In this document: positions 19,472 to 28,434 of the stretch, piece after piece | Numbering within the stretch: position 1 is the first letter of the stretch | Layout: each line of letters starts with the position of its first letter | Origin: Mycolicibacter sp. MU0083 | GTDB lineage: Bacteria > Actinomycetota > Actinomycetes > Mycobacteriales > Mycobacteriaceae | Length of the DNA stretch: 64,000 nucleotides | Reading direction: 5' to 3' | Assembly (NCBI RefSeq): GCF_963378075.1 | Contig: NZ_OY726394.1 | Coordinates: 2,542,001 to 2,606,000, forward strand | Notes under the pieces: model-generated | Database searches by the model: none | Told to the model about the DNA's origin: nothing | What the model saw: only the letters and a program-made list of their open reading frames with translations | Made by a program: the position numbers and the translations under genes

Positions 19472-21109
19472 GTGACGAGCACGTCCGCCCGCACCACCGG
19501 CCCCCGTCTGGCCGACGTCGTCGCCAACCGCGTGCTGCGGCGACTGCCGCCGCCCACCACCGGCTATACGGTGCGCCGCGAACAGATCCCGATGCGCGAC
19601 GGGGTGTTGCTGCGAGCAGACCACTATCAGCCGACCGGCGAGGTGGCCGGCACACTGCTGGTGCGCTGCCCCTACGGCCGCGGTTTCCCGTTCGCGCTGG
19701 TGTTCGCCCGGATGTACGCGGCCCGCGGCTACCGGGTGATCCTGCAGAGTGTGCGCGGCACCTTCGGCTCCGGCGGCGTTTTCGAACCGATGGCCAACGA
19801 GGCCGCCGACGGTGCCGACACCGTGGCGTGGCTGCGGACCCAGCCCTGGTTCACCGGGGCCTTCGGCACCATAGGTTTGTCGTATCTGGGTTTCACCCAG
19901 TGGTCATTGCTGGCCGACCCGCCGCCGGAACTCAAGGCCGCGGTCATCACCGTCGGCCCGCACGATCTGCACCAGTCGACCTGGGGTGTGGGATCGTTCT
20001 CGCTCAACGATTTCCTGGGCTGGAGCCACATGATGGCCCACCAGGAGGACCGCCCCAGAATCCGCGCCGGCCTGCGGCAGTTGACCGCGCAACGCCGGGT
20101 CCGACGTGCCGCCGCGGAACTGCCGCTGGGGTCCGCCGGACGCAAGCTGTTGGGCGACGGTGCAGGCTGGTACGAATCCTGGGTCGAGCACCCCGAGGCG
20201 GACGCGTTCTGGGACCGGTTGCGCTACCCGGTGGCGCTGGAGCAGACGTCGGTTCCGGTGTTGTTGCTCGGCGGCTGGCAGGACCTGTTCTTGGATCAGA
20301 GCCTGGCGCAGTTCCGGGCACTGCGCGATCGGGGCGCCGAGGTGGCACTGACCGTGGGCCCGTGGACGCATACCGAGATGCTGACCAAGGGCTTGCAGAC
20401 CGTGACCGGCGAATCCCTGGCCTGGCTCGGCACCCATCTGGCCGGCTCGGGCGGGCCGCCGCGGACAAGTCGGGTTCGGACGTACGTCACCGGCGGGCCG
20501 GGCTGGCGGGAGATGCCGGATTGGCCACCGCAGACAGCCGACCGGTCGTGGTGGCTGCAGCCCGGCGAGGGGCTGTCCGAGACTCCCCTGCCCGGCGATG
20601 CGGCCGACTCCGTCTGTTTCACCTACGACCCGGCCGACCCCACCCCGACCGTGGGCGGACGACTGTTGGCTCCGGGTGGTGGCTATCAGCGCGACGACAA
20701 ACTGGCGCGGCGTGCCGATGTCCTGGCGTTCACCGGTGCCGCACTGACCGACGACGTCACGGTGTTCGGCAGTCCGGTGGTGGAACTGGCGCATTCCAGC
20801 GACACCCCGTATGTCGATGTGTTCGTCCGGGTCAGCGAGGTCGACGCGCGGGGACGGTCCCGTAACGTCAGTGACGGCTACCGGCGGTTGGAGAACGCCT
20901 GCGGCACAGTGCGTATCGAGCTCGATGAGATCGCGCACCGCTTCGCCGCCGGATCTCGCATTCGGCTGTTGATCGCCGGAGGCAACCATCCCCGGTACGC
21001 ACGCAACCTCGGCACGGGTGAGCCGGCCATCAGCGGTGCCGCGATGCGGACCGCCACCCACACGGTGCGGCTGGCCGGTTCACGGTTGTTGCTGCCCGCG
21101 GACCGCTGA
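19472..21109 (+). CDS. CocE/NonD family hydrolase (peptidase S15-like)
   Basis: A 545-residue alpha/beta-hydrolase. The nucleophile elbow is GLSYLGFTQ with Ser at about residue 134. The N-terminal region MRDGVLLRADHYQP and RCPYGRGFPF are family hallmarks, and a C-terminal beta jelly-roll domain (about 380-530) ends RLLIAGGNHPRYARN. Relatives hydrolyse acyl esters, cephalosporin esters or X-Pro peptides; the substrate is unknown. Rv2800-like. The GTG at 19472 is 3 bp after the DUF3558-like stop, so the genes form an operon, possibly under the KstR-like operator. Confidence 0.92.
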   Translation: MTSTSARTTGPRLADVVANRVLRRLPPPTTGYTVRREQIPMRDGVLLRADHYQPTGEVAGTLLVRCPYGRGFPFALVFARMYAARGYRVILQSVRGTFGSGGVFEPMANEAADGADTVAWLRTQPWFTGAFGTIGLSYLGFTQWSLLADPPPELKAAVITVGPHDLHQSTWGVGSFSLNDFLGWSHMMAHQEDRPRIRAGLRQLTAQRRVRRAAAELPLGSAGRKLLGDGAGWYESWVEHPEADAFWDRLRYPVALEQTSVPVLLLGGWQDLFLDQSLAQFRALRDRGAEVALTVGPWTHTEMLTKGLQTVTGESLAWLGTHLAGSGGPPRTSRVRTYVTGGPGWREMPDWPPQTADRSWWLQPGEGLSETPLPGDAADSVCFTYDPADPTPTVGGRLLAPGGGYQRDDKLARRADVLAFTGAALTDDVTVFGSPVVELAHSSDTPYVDVFVRVSEVDARGRSRNVSDGYRRLENACGTVRIELDEIAHRFAAGSRIRLLIAGGNHPRYARNLGTGEPAISGAAMRTATHTVRLAGSRLLLPADR

Positions 21110-21237
21110 GACGGCCGAGGCCAACAGGTCCGACTCGGTCGTCGAGCTCCTTCGTTATACCGGTAGTCGGGATTCTCGCCGGCCCCCGCGACGGCCGGCT
21201 TCACCGCCCGACCTCCCGGTGCAGACATTCGGACTCC

Positions 21238-21269
21238 ACGGTCCCGGCGCTGAGGTACGCCGGGACCGT
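21238..21269. terminator. Strong bidirectional hairpin terminator
   Basis: ACGGTCCCGGCG at 21238-21249 and CGCCGGGACCGT at 21258-21269 form a perfect 12-bp stem with an 8-nt loop. It sits between the convergent CocE-like and LIP lipase genes and can serve both strands. Confidence 0.75.
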
Positions 21270-21298
21270 AGACCCCGATCGGGAGTAGGGCTGGGCGG

Positions 21299-22681
21299 TC
21301 AGCCCTCCGCCTGGATCACGGCGCAGTTCGAGTTGGTCGGCACGCCGTTGAAGCGATCACTGACCCAGCTCATGCTTCGCTCACCGTCGACGAACTGCGG
21401 CAACAGGATATTGATGTCCATCTTGTTCAGAAACGGGGGCTGCTCGTTGGTCCACAGTTCAACGTCCGCGCCCAATCTGCACCAGTCACGCGCGGTGTCG
21501 TGCGCCGACGTGTAAGGCGCCAGCGGATCCCACCTATTGTGTGAGATATACACCGGCCCTTTGGGTTTGATGTTTCCCACTCGCTGAGAGGCGAAGATCG
21601 TCTTCAGGGGTTCAGCCGAGGCCACCTCGTTAAGGTCGTCTTTGAACCAGAACTGCAGATGGCGGAACGCGTAGTCCACACCACCCTGCACCAGGCAGGT
21701 GTGCCCACTCCAGTCCAGCATCTGCACGCCACGCGGAGTCAACGCATCCCAAATCGCTTGTTCGGTCTCGGGATACGACGCTTGGATACCACGCAACAGG
21801 TAACCGGCGAGCACCGCCAAGAAGTTGCCGTCAACGCCTGGGATGGCCTCGACCACGTGGGTCAGCGGCGCATTGGCGTAGGTACCCACGATATTGAGTT
21901 CGGGAGCATACGACGGCGCCAACTCGGCCGCCGACAGCGACGCCTGCCCACCGGACGCCCAGCCCCAGAACGCCACCGGACCATGCGGATCCAGAGACGT
22001 TCCCGGCAACTTCTGGGCTGCCCTCGCCGCGTCGATCAACGCGGTACCGGCCGCAACCCGATTCAAGAACTGTGGCGACTGCGGTCCATGCGTACCCAAG
22101 CCGACCCCGTCGGTCACCACGATTGCGAAGCCACGGGCCAACAGCGTCGCGATAAAACCCTCTTCGTAGTTGAACATCAGGTCGAATCCCTGAGAGAAGT
22201 GAATGCCCTGGTCGAACAGGCGTGACGGGGCGCACTGCTCACCGACTCCGTACGGCCCGGTCGCATAGGCGATCAGGGGTCGCGGCCCGCTGCCGGGCCA
22301 GGGCACGTCGGGCTCGATGTAAGCACCGGTGACCGCAACCGGATGCGATTGAGCATCGGTTCCTCGGTACATGATTCGCGTCCCGGTCCCGACGAAGGAA
22401 CCGAGCTGACCCGACGGCTCCAACACCAGTCGCAACGGCTCGGTCCGGATCAGATCACCGGGCTTCCCGGCCGGTAGCGGCTGCGGCGGGGTGTAGAACG
22501 CTTCGTACTTGATGTCATCGGCATTCGCCACCGGATCGGCACGCAGTGCGACAACCCCGCTCACCACCACAACGACGGCGATCACCACAGTCATGCCGCG
22601 CCCGGGACGCCGGCACTCGATACGCGTCCGCCACCGTTGCATCACCCCGGACCGGTCTCGTGGTCTCATCGAAATCCTCAT
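21299..22681 (-). CDS. Secreted LIP-family lipase
   Basis: A 460-residue exported protein. The basic N-terminus and hydrophobic core (about 30-46, TVVIAVVVVVSGVVALRA) form a signal peptide or anchor. The mature part resembles secretory lipases of the LIP family (PF03583): PLIAYATGPYGVGEQCAPS, GFAIVVTDGVGLG and SHNRWDPLAPYTSA (acid region). The nucleophile elbow reads FWGWASGGQAS, which departs from G-x-S-x-G. Starts at 22681 and 22669 are both possible. The divergent neighbour is the sulfur operon. Substrate is unknown. Confidence 0.82.
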   Translation of the reverse strand: MRISMRPRDRSGVMQRWRTRIECRRPGRGMTVVIAVVVVVSGVVALRADPVANADDIKYEAFYTPPQPLPAGKPGDLIRTEPLRLVLEPSGQLGSFVGTGTRIMYRGTDAQSHPVAVTGAYIEPDVPWPGSGPRPLIAYATGPYGVGEQCAPSRLFDQGIHFSQGFDLMFNYEEGFIATLLARGFAIVVTDGVGLGTHGPQSPQFLNRVAAGTALIDAARAAQKLPGTSLDPHGPVAFWGWASGGQASLSAAELAPSYAPELNIVGTYANAPLTHVVEAIPGVDGNFLAVLAGYLLRGIQASYPETEQAIWDALTPRGVQMLDWSGHTCLVQGGVDYAFRHLQFWFKDDLNEVASAEPLKTIFASQRVGNIKPKGPVYISHNRWDPLAPYTSAHDTARDWCRLGADVELWTNEQPPFLNKMDINILLPQFVDGERSMSWVSDRFNGVPTNSNCAVIQAEG

Positions 22682-23136
22682 TGGTTCTTCCTTTTTGGAC
22701 GCTTGGATTTGGTGGGCTTACCAGAACGCGCTACACCACCGTGCGCCGGACGGTGATTCAGGACGGAATGAAAATCGAGTCGACGCCGAAGCGCAACGGA
22801 CCTCCGAGCAACCGGGACAGGTCACGGAGTCGTGAACAGCGGCTTAGCGTTTCATAACAATTAGCTCCAAGCCGAGCGGAACTGCGCAGGCTCAACACTC
22901 GGCAGTGCTTCGGGAAAGTACCGGCCCGATCCAGGTCTGACGGTTCCGCGACGGTTGGAATCAGCTTGCTTCTAGCCGAACCGGCCGACGAATGCGCTGG
23001 TCAGTCCTGGTGTGTGCCGCAAAGCCGGAAGTCGGGCGTCTTGCCCAGTCCGCCGGCTACGCGTTCTATCTCGTCATCGCCCGACATCACCGGCACAGAG
23101 ATTCTTTGCGCCACTTAAGTCCCCGAGGAGCACACC
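22682..23136. promoter_or_regulatory. Divergent 455-bp control region of LIP lipase and organosulfur operon
   Basis: The region is less G+C-rich than its surroundings and contains no convincing gene. An 11-bp direct repeat lies at 22939-22956 (GACGGTT-CCGC-GACGGTT), about 180 bp before the operon ATG. A GAGGAG ribosome-binding site lies just before 23137. I looked for a polycysteine leader ORF, known in mycobacterial sulfur operons, and saw none. Confidence 0.5.
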
Positions 23137-24351
23137 ATGACCATCACCACCGAACGCCGGACGGCCGACAAGCAGACCTTCCCCGATCTGCTGGCTGTCG
23201 CAGACCGCGTCGCCGAGCGGTTGCGTCAGACTGCCGCCGAACGCGACCGCGCCAATGCGACGCCGCGCGCCGAGATCGAACTGCTGCGGGACAACGACCT
23301 GCTACAGGTTCAGGAGCCCGTCGAGTACGGCGGCTCCGGGCTCGATTTCGCGCAAGCATCACAGATAACCCGGCGGATCGCCCGTGGTGACACCTCGATC
23401 GCTCATCTCCTCGGCTACCACTACGCACAGACCCGGGTCGCCACGCTGTTCGGCACGCCCGCACAGGCGGAAGCCCAGTCACGACGCAATGCCGCCGAGA
23501 AACTGTTTTGGGGCGGAATCCAGAATCCGCGCGGCAGTTCGGGCCTGGTCCTGACGCGCGACGGCGACGGCTTCCTGCTCAACGGAAGCCGGACTTTCGC
23601 CAGTGGCGCCAGCACCGGTGACCAACTCTCGGTCACCGCGCTGCTGGACGGTTCGCAGGTTTTCCTGTCCCTCGATACCCGAGGCGGCCGACAGGGTTTC
23701 ACCTTCCTCGATGACTGGGACAACATCGGTCAGCGCCTGACGGACTCCGGCGGCGTCCGTGTCGTCGATGCGCGCATCGCGCATCACGAGGTGCTCGGTG
23801 CAGAGCCGTTCACCGGCGGTACCTTGAGCCCTTATCAGACCCTGATCACCCCGCACTGGCAGTTGGCGTTCGTCAACTTCTATATCGGCACCGCCGAAGG
23901 GGCACTCACCGAAGCACTGAATTGGACTCGGGACCGCGCCACCCCGTGGGAGTCCTCCGGTGTCGACCGGGCCACCGACGATCCCTACATCCTGCAGACG
24001 GTAGGCGAGCTGGTGAGTCAGGTACGCGCAGCGGCACTGTTGGCCGACCGTGCCGGCGATGCCCTCCAGGCCGCGGTCGACATCGGCCCTGACCTGACCG
24101 GAGACCAACGGGCCGACGCCGCCATCGCGGTGTATGAAGCCAAATACCTTGCCACCGAAGTCGGTTTGCAGACCGCCAGCCGCCTATTCGAGATCCAGGG
24201 TGCCCGCGCCACTACCACCGCATACGGTTTCGACCGGCATTGGCGCAACCTACGGACCCACACACTGCACGACCCGGTGTCCTACAAGGCGCGCGAAGTC
24301 GGCGACTGGGTGCTCAACCGCCGTCGCCCCGAGTTCTCGCTGTACCGCTGA
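23137..24351 (+). CDS. SfnB/DszC-like acyl-CoA-dehydrogenase-fold flavin monooxygenase
   Basis: A 404-residue protein of the acyl-CoA dehydrogenase fold. The N-terminal helical domain spans about 1-125, the middle barrel 125-235 (GFLLNGSRTFASGAS), and the C-terminal helices contain FDRHWRNLRTHTLHDPVSYK. The HWRNxRTHxxHDPV motif marks the DszC/SfnB branch, which oxygenates sulfur compounds with reduced flavin instead of dehydrogenating CoA esters. The catalytic Glu of true acyl-CoA dehydrogenases is not evident. It is first in a four-gene operon; its TGA overlaps the next ATG by 1 bp. Confidence 0.88.
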   Translation: MTITTERRTADKQTFPDLLAVADRVAERLRQTAAERDRANATPRAEIELLRDNDLLQVQEPVEYGGSGLDFAQASQITRRIARGDTSIAHLLGYHYAQTRVATLFGTPAQAEAQSRRNAAEKLFWGGIQNPRGSSGLVLTRDGDGFLLNGSRTFASGASTGDQLSVTALLDGSQVFLSLDTRGGRQGFTFLDDWDNIGQRLTDSGGVRVVDARIAHHEVLGAEPFTGGTLSPYQTLITPHWQLAFVNFYIGTAEGALTEALNWTRDRATPWESSGVDRATDDPYILQTVGELVSQVRAAALLADRAGDALQAAVDIGPDLTGDQRADAAIAVYEAKYLATEVGLQTASRLFEIQGARATTTAYGFDRHWRNLRTHTLHDPVSYKAREVGDWVLNRRRPEFSLYR

Positions 24352-25496
24352 TGGGTATCACGCTGCACTGGTTCCTGCCCACCAACGGAGATTCCCGCAG
24401 TGATCTGAGTCTGGGGAACGCCGTCGGCTCTGCGGGAAGCCGGGTGAACGACTTCGGCGCCGACCGCGCCCCCGATTTGGATTACCTGCGCCTGGTCGCG
24501 GGCGCCGCGGAGAAGCTCGGCTTCACCGGAGCGCTCACCCCTACCAGCAGCTGGTGTGAAGACGCCTGGGTGTTCACCGCCGCGCTCAGCCAATTCACCA
24601 CCCGGTTCAAGTATCTGGTGGCGTTTCGCCCCGGCCTCCAAGCGCCCACCCTGGTCGCCCAGGCCGCGGCCACCTACCAACGGATATCCGGCGGTCGGCT
24701 GTTGCTCAACGTCGTGACCGGCGGTGACGACTCCGAGCAGCGCCGGTTCGGTGATGGCTTGGCCAAGGACGCCCGCTACCGGAGAGCGGGTGAGTTCCTC
24801 ACCGTGTTCCGACAGCTGTGGTCCGGACAGCCCGTGACCTTCCACGGCGATCACCTGTTCGTCGAGGACGCGACGATCGTACCCGCGTCGACCTGGCCCG
24901 AGATCTATCTCGGTGGGTCCTCGCCGGCCGCGATCGATGTCGCGGCCGAGCACGCCGATGTCTATCTCACCTGGGGCGAACCACCCACGCAGGTCGCCGA
25001 GAAGATCGACACGGTGCGCCGGCGAGTCAAGGATCTGGAGAGGGTTCGCGCGGCCGCCGGTGAACTGCGGTTCGGGATCAGGCTGCACGTCATCAGCCGG
25101 CCCACCTCGGCGGAGGCCTGGGCTCAAGCCGACCGGTTGTTGGCCGGATTGAGCCCCGAACAGATCGCTCGCTCCCAACAGATCCAACGCAGCTCCGGAT
25201 CGGAGGGCCAACGCCGGATGACCGCCTTGCACGGTGGCCGCACCGACCGGCTCGAGGTGTCGCCGAATCTGTGGGCAGGCGTCGGTCTGGTCCGAGGCGG
25301 CGCCGGTACCGCTTTGGTGGGAAGCCACGAGGAGGTCGCCGACCGGATTGAGGAGTACCACCGCCTCGGGCTGGACGAGTTCGTGCTGTCCGGCTATCCG
25401 CACCTGGAAGAGGCGTTCTCGTTCGGCGAGGGCGTGGTGCCGATTCTGACCGAGCGAGGTCTGCTCCCCCGCTCCTCTCACACCCTGACCACCTAA
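24351..25496 (+). CDS. ssuD: FMNH2-dependent alkanesulfonate monooxygenase (SsuD-like)
   Basis: A 381-residue bacterial-luciferase-like monooxygenase, identical in length to E. coli SsuD. It starts MGITLHWFLPTNGDSRSD. The SsuD features DLDYLRLVAGAAEKLGF, NVVTGGDDSEQRRFGD, EIYLGGSSPAAIDVAAEHAD and VSPNLWAGVGLVRGGAGTAL are present. It cleaves C-S bonds of alkanesulfonates to give sulfite and an aldehyde, using FMNH2 from a separate reductase. The start overlaps the previous stop (TGATG), so translation is coupled. No flavin reductase or ABC transporter gene is adjacent. Confidence 0.94.
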   Translation: MGITLHWFLPTNGDSRSDLSLGNAVGSAGSRVNDFGADRAPDLDYLRLVAGAAEKLGFTGALTPTSSWCEDAWVFTAALSQFTTRFKYLVAFRPGLQAPTLVAQAAATYQRISGGRLLLNVVTGGDDSEQRRFGDGLAKDARYRRAGEFLTVFRQLWSGQPVTFHGDHLFVEDATIVPASTWPEIYLGGSSPAAIDVAAEHADVYLTWGEPPTQVAEKIDTVRRRVKDLERVRAAAGELRFGIRLHVISRPTSAEAWAQADRLLAGLSPEQIARSQQIQRSSGSEGQRRMTALHGGRTDRLEVSPNLWAGVGLVRGGAGTALVGSHEEVADRIEEYHRLGLDEFVLSGYPHLEEAFSFGEGVVPILTERGLLPRSSHTLTT

Positions 25497-25509
25497 GGGA
25501 GACAAGGCA

Positions 25510-26640
25510 ATGCCGAACTACCCCACCGAGCCGCTGCGTTTCGCCTACTGGGTGCCCAATGTCAGTGGCGGCCTGGTCACCTCCACGATCGAGCAACGCA
25601 CCGACTGGAGCTACGACTACAACGTCGCCCTGGCGCGCATCGCCGAGGATGCCGGCTTCGAGTACGCGCTGACCCAGGTTCGCTACACGGCCAGCTATAG
25701 CGCCGCATACCAGCACGAGTCGACGAGCTTCAGCCTGGCACTACTGCTGGCCACGCAACGGCTGAAGGTCATCGCCGCGGTGCATCCGGGCATGTGGCAG
25801 CCGGGAGTGCTGGCGAAGTGGCTGGCGACCGCCGATCACCTGTCGAATGGACGGGTTGCGGTCAACATCGTCAGTGGCTGGCTCAAAGAAGAATTCACCA
25901 AACTCGGCGAACCCTGGTTGGAACACGACGAACGGTACCGGCGCAGTGCCGAATTCATCGAAGCACTGCGGGCGGTCTGGACCCAGGACTCCGCCAACCT
26001 GGCCGGCGACTTCTACCGGCTCCGCGATTTCCGCCTCCAGCCCAAACCGCTGTCCTGGGAAGGGCGGCCGCATCCGGAGATCTTCCAGGGCGGCAATTCC
26101 ACTGCGGCCCGGATCAACGGTGGTCGGCTGTCGGACTGGTATTTCTCCAACGGCAACGACTTCGACGGAGTCAGTGCGCAACTGGCCGATCTGCGTCGGG
26201 TTGCGGCCGATGCGGGCCGCATCGCGCCACCGCGCTTCGGCCTGAATGGTTTCGTGATCGTCCGCGATACCGAAGCCGAGGCCCGGGAGGTACTGCGGGA
26301 GATCATCGCCAAGGCAGATGTACCCGCCGTGCAGGGATTCGAGTCGGCGGTACGGCAGGCCGGCGCATCGACTGTAGACCGCCGCGGCATGTGGGCCGAC
26401 TCCACATTCGAGGATCTGGTGCAGTACAACGACGGGTTCCGTACCCAACTGATCGGAACCGCCGAGCAGGTCGCCGAGCGCATCGTCGCCTATCGAAAGC
26501 TGGGTGTGAACCTGATCCTGGCCGGCTTTCTGCACTTCCAAGAGGAGGTCGAGGCCTTCGGCCGCAACGTTGTGCCGTTGGTCCGGGAGCTGGAATCCCA
26601 TGCCGGGTTGGCGCCCGTACCGGAGCCGGCGCTGCCATGA
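25510..26640 (+). CDS. sfnG: FMNH2-dependent dimethyl sulfone monooxygenase (SfnG-like)
   Basis: A 376-residue luciferase-like monooxygenase. FAYWVPNVSGGLVTSTIEQR, NIVSGWLKEEF, EHDERYRRSAEFI, HPEIFQGGNSTAARI and FEDLVQYNDGFRTQLIGT are SfnG-type motifs. SfnG converts dimethyl sulfone to methanesulfinate, which leads to methanesulfonate for SsuD-type cleavage. GGGAGACAAGG lies ahead of the ATG at 25510, and the gene is 13 bp after ssuD. Its stop overlaps the next start by ATGA at 26637-26640. The family assignment is strong; substrate range is inferred. Confidence 0.93.
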   Translation: MPNYPTEPLRFAYWVPNVSGGLVTSTIEQRTDWSYDYNVALARIAEDAGFEYALTQVRYTASYSAAYQHESTSFSLALLLATQRLKVIAAVHPGMWQPGVLAKWLATADHLSNGRVAVNIVSGWLKEEFTKLGEPWLEHDERYRRSAEFIEALRAVWTQDSANLAGDFYRLRDFRLQPKPLSWEGRPHPEIFQGGNSTAARINGGRLSDWYFSNGNDFDGVSAQLADLRRVAADAGRIAPPRFGLNGFVIVRDTEAEAREVLREIIAKADVPAVQGFESAVRQAGASTVDRRGMWADSTFEDLVQYNDGFRTQLIGTAEQVAERIVAYRKLGVNLILAGFLHFQEEVEAFGRNVVPLVRELESHAGLAPVPEPALP

Positions 26641-27842
26641 CCGCCGGTACCGCAGTGCGGTTGGCGACCCACGCCGAGGCGGTCTCGGCAGCAGAGAGCT
26701 TCGCCGACACCGTGCGTTCCGGGGCGGCCGATCGAGATCGAAGCGGCGGCGTGCCGCGTGCCGAGCTCAACGATTTCGACCGGTCCGGGCTCGCGGGGAT
26801 CACGGTGCCCGTCGCCGACGGCGGCGCGGGTCTGGGGTCCCGCACGCTGGCCGAAGTCATCAGAACGATCGCCACCGCTGATCCGGCCCTGGCGCAGATC
26901 CCTCAAGGGCATTTTCTGGCGATCGACATTCTGCGCCAACTGGGCACACCCGAGCAGCGTATCCGGCTCCTGCCCACAGTGACCGAGGGCGGCCGCATCG
27001 CGCCGGTTCTGGCGGAGCGCGGCGGTACTCATGCACAAGACCTCAAGACCCGCCTGGTGCCCGACGGCCGAGGCTGGCGACTGGACGGAGTGAAGTACTA
27101 CTGCACCGGCGCCATCACCTCCCGTTGGCTGGCCGCCAGCGCCGTGGATCCCGACGGCCGAACGGTGCTGGCGCTCGTCGAACGCGATAGCCCCGGGGTA
27201 TCGATCGATGAGGATTGGCCCGCGATGGGCCAGCGCGCGACGGTCAGTGGCACAACGACTTTCGAAGGTGTATCGGTTGATCCGGGCTTGGTCGTGCCGT
27301 ATTGGAAGGCGTTCGAAACCCCGCAATTGCTCGGTGCCCGAGCTCAGTTGGTGCACGCGGCCATCGAAGTCGGCATCGCGGAAGGAGCACTGGCCGACGC
27401 TGCGGAGTTCGTCCGCACCCGCAGTAGGCCGTTCTTCGAGGCGTACCGCAGCAGCCAGGTGTCAGTCGCGGCCGACGATCCACACACCCGGCTGCGGTTC
27501 GGCCAGCTGTCCACTCGCGCCCGAGCGGCAGTGCAGTTGCTTCGTTGGGCAGCCGATGTCCTCGATGAGCTGGGACCGATTCCCGCCGGCCCCGACACCG
27601 CCGCCCGCGGTTCTATCGCGGTGGCACAGGCCAAGGCTTTCGCCAGCGACGTGGCGGTCGAAGTCGCGAGCCAACTGTTCGCGCTGACCGGGGCCAGCGG
27701 CACGGACCGGAAATACGGGCTCGATCGACATTGGCGCAATGCCCGTACCCACAGCGTGCATGATCCGGTGGACTGGAAGTATCACCACATCGGGGCGTGG
27801 GAACTCAGCGCGGTTCGGCCGCCGAACCACGGCCAGATCTGA
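26637..27842 (+). CDS. SfnB-like acyl-CoA-dehydrogenase-fold sulfur-acquisition oxidoreductase
   Basis: A 401-residue protein of the same fold as the first operon gene but clearly divergent from it (VPVADGGAGLGSRTLAEVI, GRIAPVLAERG, DRHWRNARTHSVHDPVDWKY). The second HWRNARTHSVHDPV confirms the DszC/SfnB branch. SfnB-type proteins are found next to SfnG in sulfone-using pseudomonads, where they probably oxidise methanesulfinate or other sulfur intermediates. It ends the operon, 13 bp before the convergent DUF1802 gene. The presence of two paralogues suggests two substrates (inference). Confidence 0.88.
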   Translation: MTAGTAVRLATHAEAVSAAESFADTVRSGAADRDRSGGVPRAELNDFDRSGLAGITVPVADGGAGLGSRTLAEVIRTIATADPALAQIPQGHFLAIDILRQLGTPEQRIRLLPTVTEGGRIAPVLAERGGTHAQDLKTRLVPDGRGWRLDGVKYYCTGAITSRWLAASAVDPDGRTVLALVERDSPGVSIDEDWPAMGQRATVSGTTTFEGVSVDPGLVVPYWKAFETPQLLGARAQLVHAAIEVGIAEGALADAAEFVRTRSRPFFEAYRSSQVSVAADDPHTRLRFGQLSTRARAAVQLLRWAADVLDELGPIPAGPDTAARGSIAVAQAKAFASDVAVEVASQLFALTGASGTDRKYGLDRHWRNARTHSVHDPVDWKYHHIGAWELSAVRPPNHGQI

Positions 27843-27855
27843 GACGTCGGTTTGT

Positions 27856-28401
27856 TCAGCCCACCGTCTCCTGCACCCGGGCGGTCACCTCGGCTAGGTC
27901 GTCGGCGGTGAAGACCGGGGCGCCGAGTTCCGGATCGGTGATCGGTAGCTGCACCCAGCTGGAACAGCCGGCGTAGTCCGGGGTGCGGGCCAGCCGGACC
28001 GGCGCCACCAGTGGATACACCTGCACCACCAAAGCGGTCAGCCGGTGTTTGGGCCGGAAGTCCACCCGGTCGGCGCGCACCGATTCAGCGGTCCAGATGT
28101 GCAGGTCGGCGATGTCTTCGAGCGCATCGGGTCGCTCGATCGGCAGCGTGGCGACCACCTTTGCGGCGGCGCGGACGATCACCAGGTCTTGCGTGGAGTC
28201 GGCGGCCGCCGGTGCCAGCAGGTCACGGTGTTCGGGGCGTACCCGCTCGGCGTGACTGTGCGCCGTAGTCGGAAACAGCAGGAACTGCTCGGCCGCCACC
28301 TCGAAGCGCTTCTCGTGAATGCCACCTTTGCGCAGCAGGATTCGTTGCCGCCCGGCCAGCAGCGCGGCGACGGCGGCGCTCCATTCCTTCAAGGCCTGCA
28401 T
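27856..28401 (-). CDS. DUF1802 family protein
   Basis: A 181-residue protein starting MQALKEWSAAVAALLAGRQR at ATG 28401. The sequence has LLRKGGIHEKRFEV and the C-terminal HRLTALVVQVYPL, which are DUF1802 hallmarks. The family has no established function. An upstream in-frame start at 28467 is possible but would run through the divergent palindrome and echA16 start. It is divergent from echA16 with a 33-bp gap. Confidence 0.8.
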   Translation of the reverse strand: MQALKEWSAAVAALLAGRQRILLRKGGIHEKRFEVAAEQFLLFPTTAHSHAERVRPEHRDLLAPAAADSTQDLVIVRAAAKVVATLPIERPDALEDIADLHIWTAESVRADRVDFRPKHRLTALVVQVYPLVAPVRLARTPDYAGCSSWVQLPITDPELGAPVFTADDLAEVTARVQETVG

Positions 28402-28410
28402 CCCCGCCAG

Positions 28411-28426
28411 CGTAGCCGGGGCTACG
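28411..28426. promoter_or_regulatory. 16-bp palindrome between divergent genes
   Basis: CGTAGCC-GG-GGCTACG forms a perfect 7-bp inverted repeat with a 2-bp centre, filling half of the 33-bp gap between the DUF1802 and echA16 starts. It could be a shared operator. Confidence 0.4.
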
Positions 28427-28434
28427 GTGAACCG

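Noticed and set aside
22992..23390. Possible small ORF or polycysteine leader upstream of the sulfur operon
   Set aside because: Polycysteine leaders are known regulators in mycobacterial sulfur operons, but no Cys-Cys run occurs here and the ORF overlaps sfnB in another frame with shadow-like composition.
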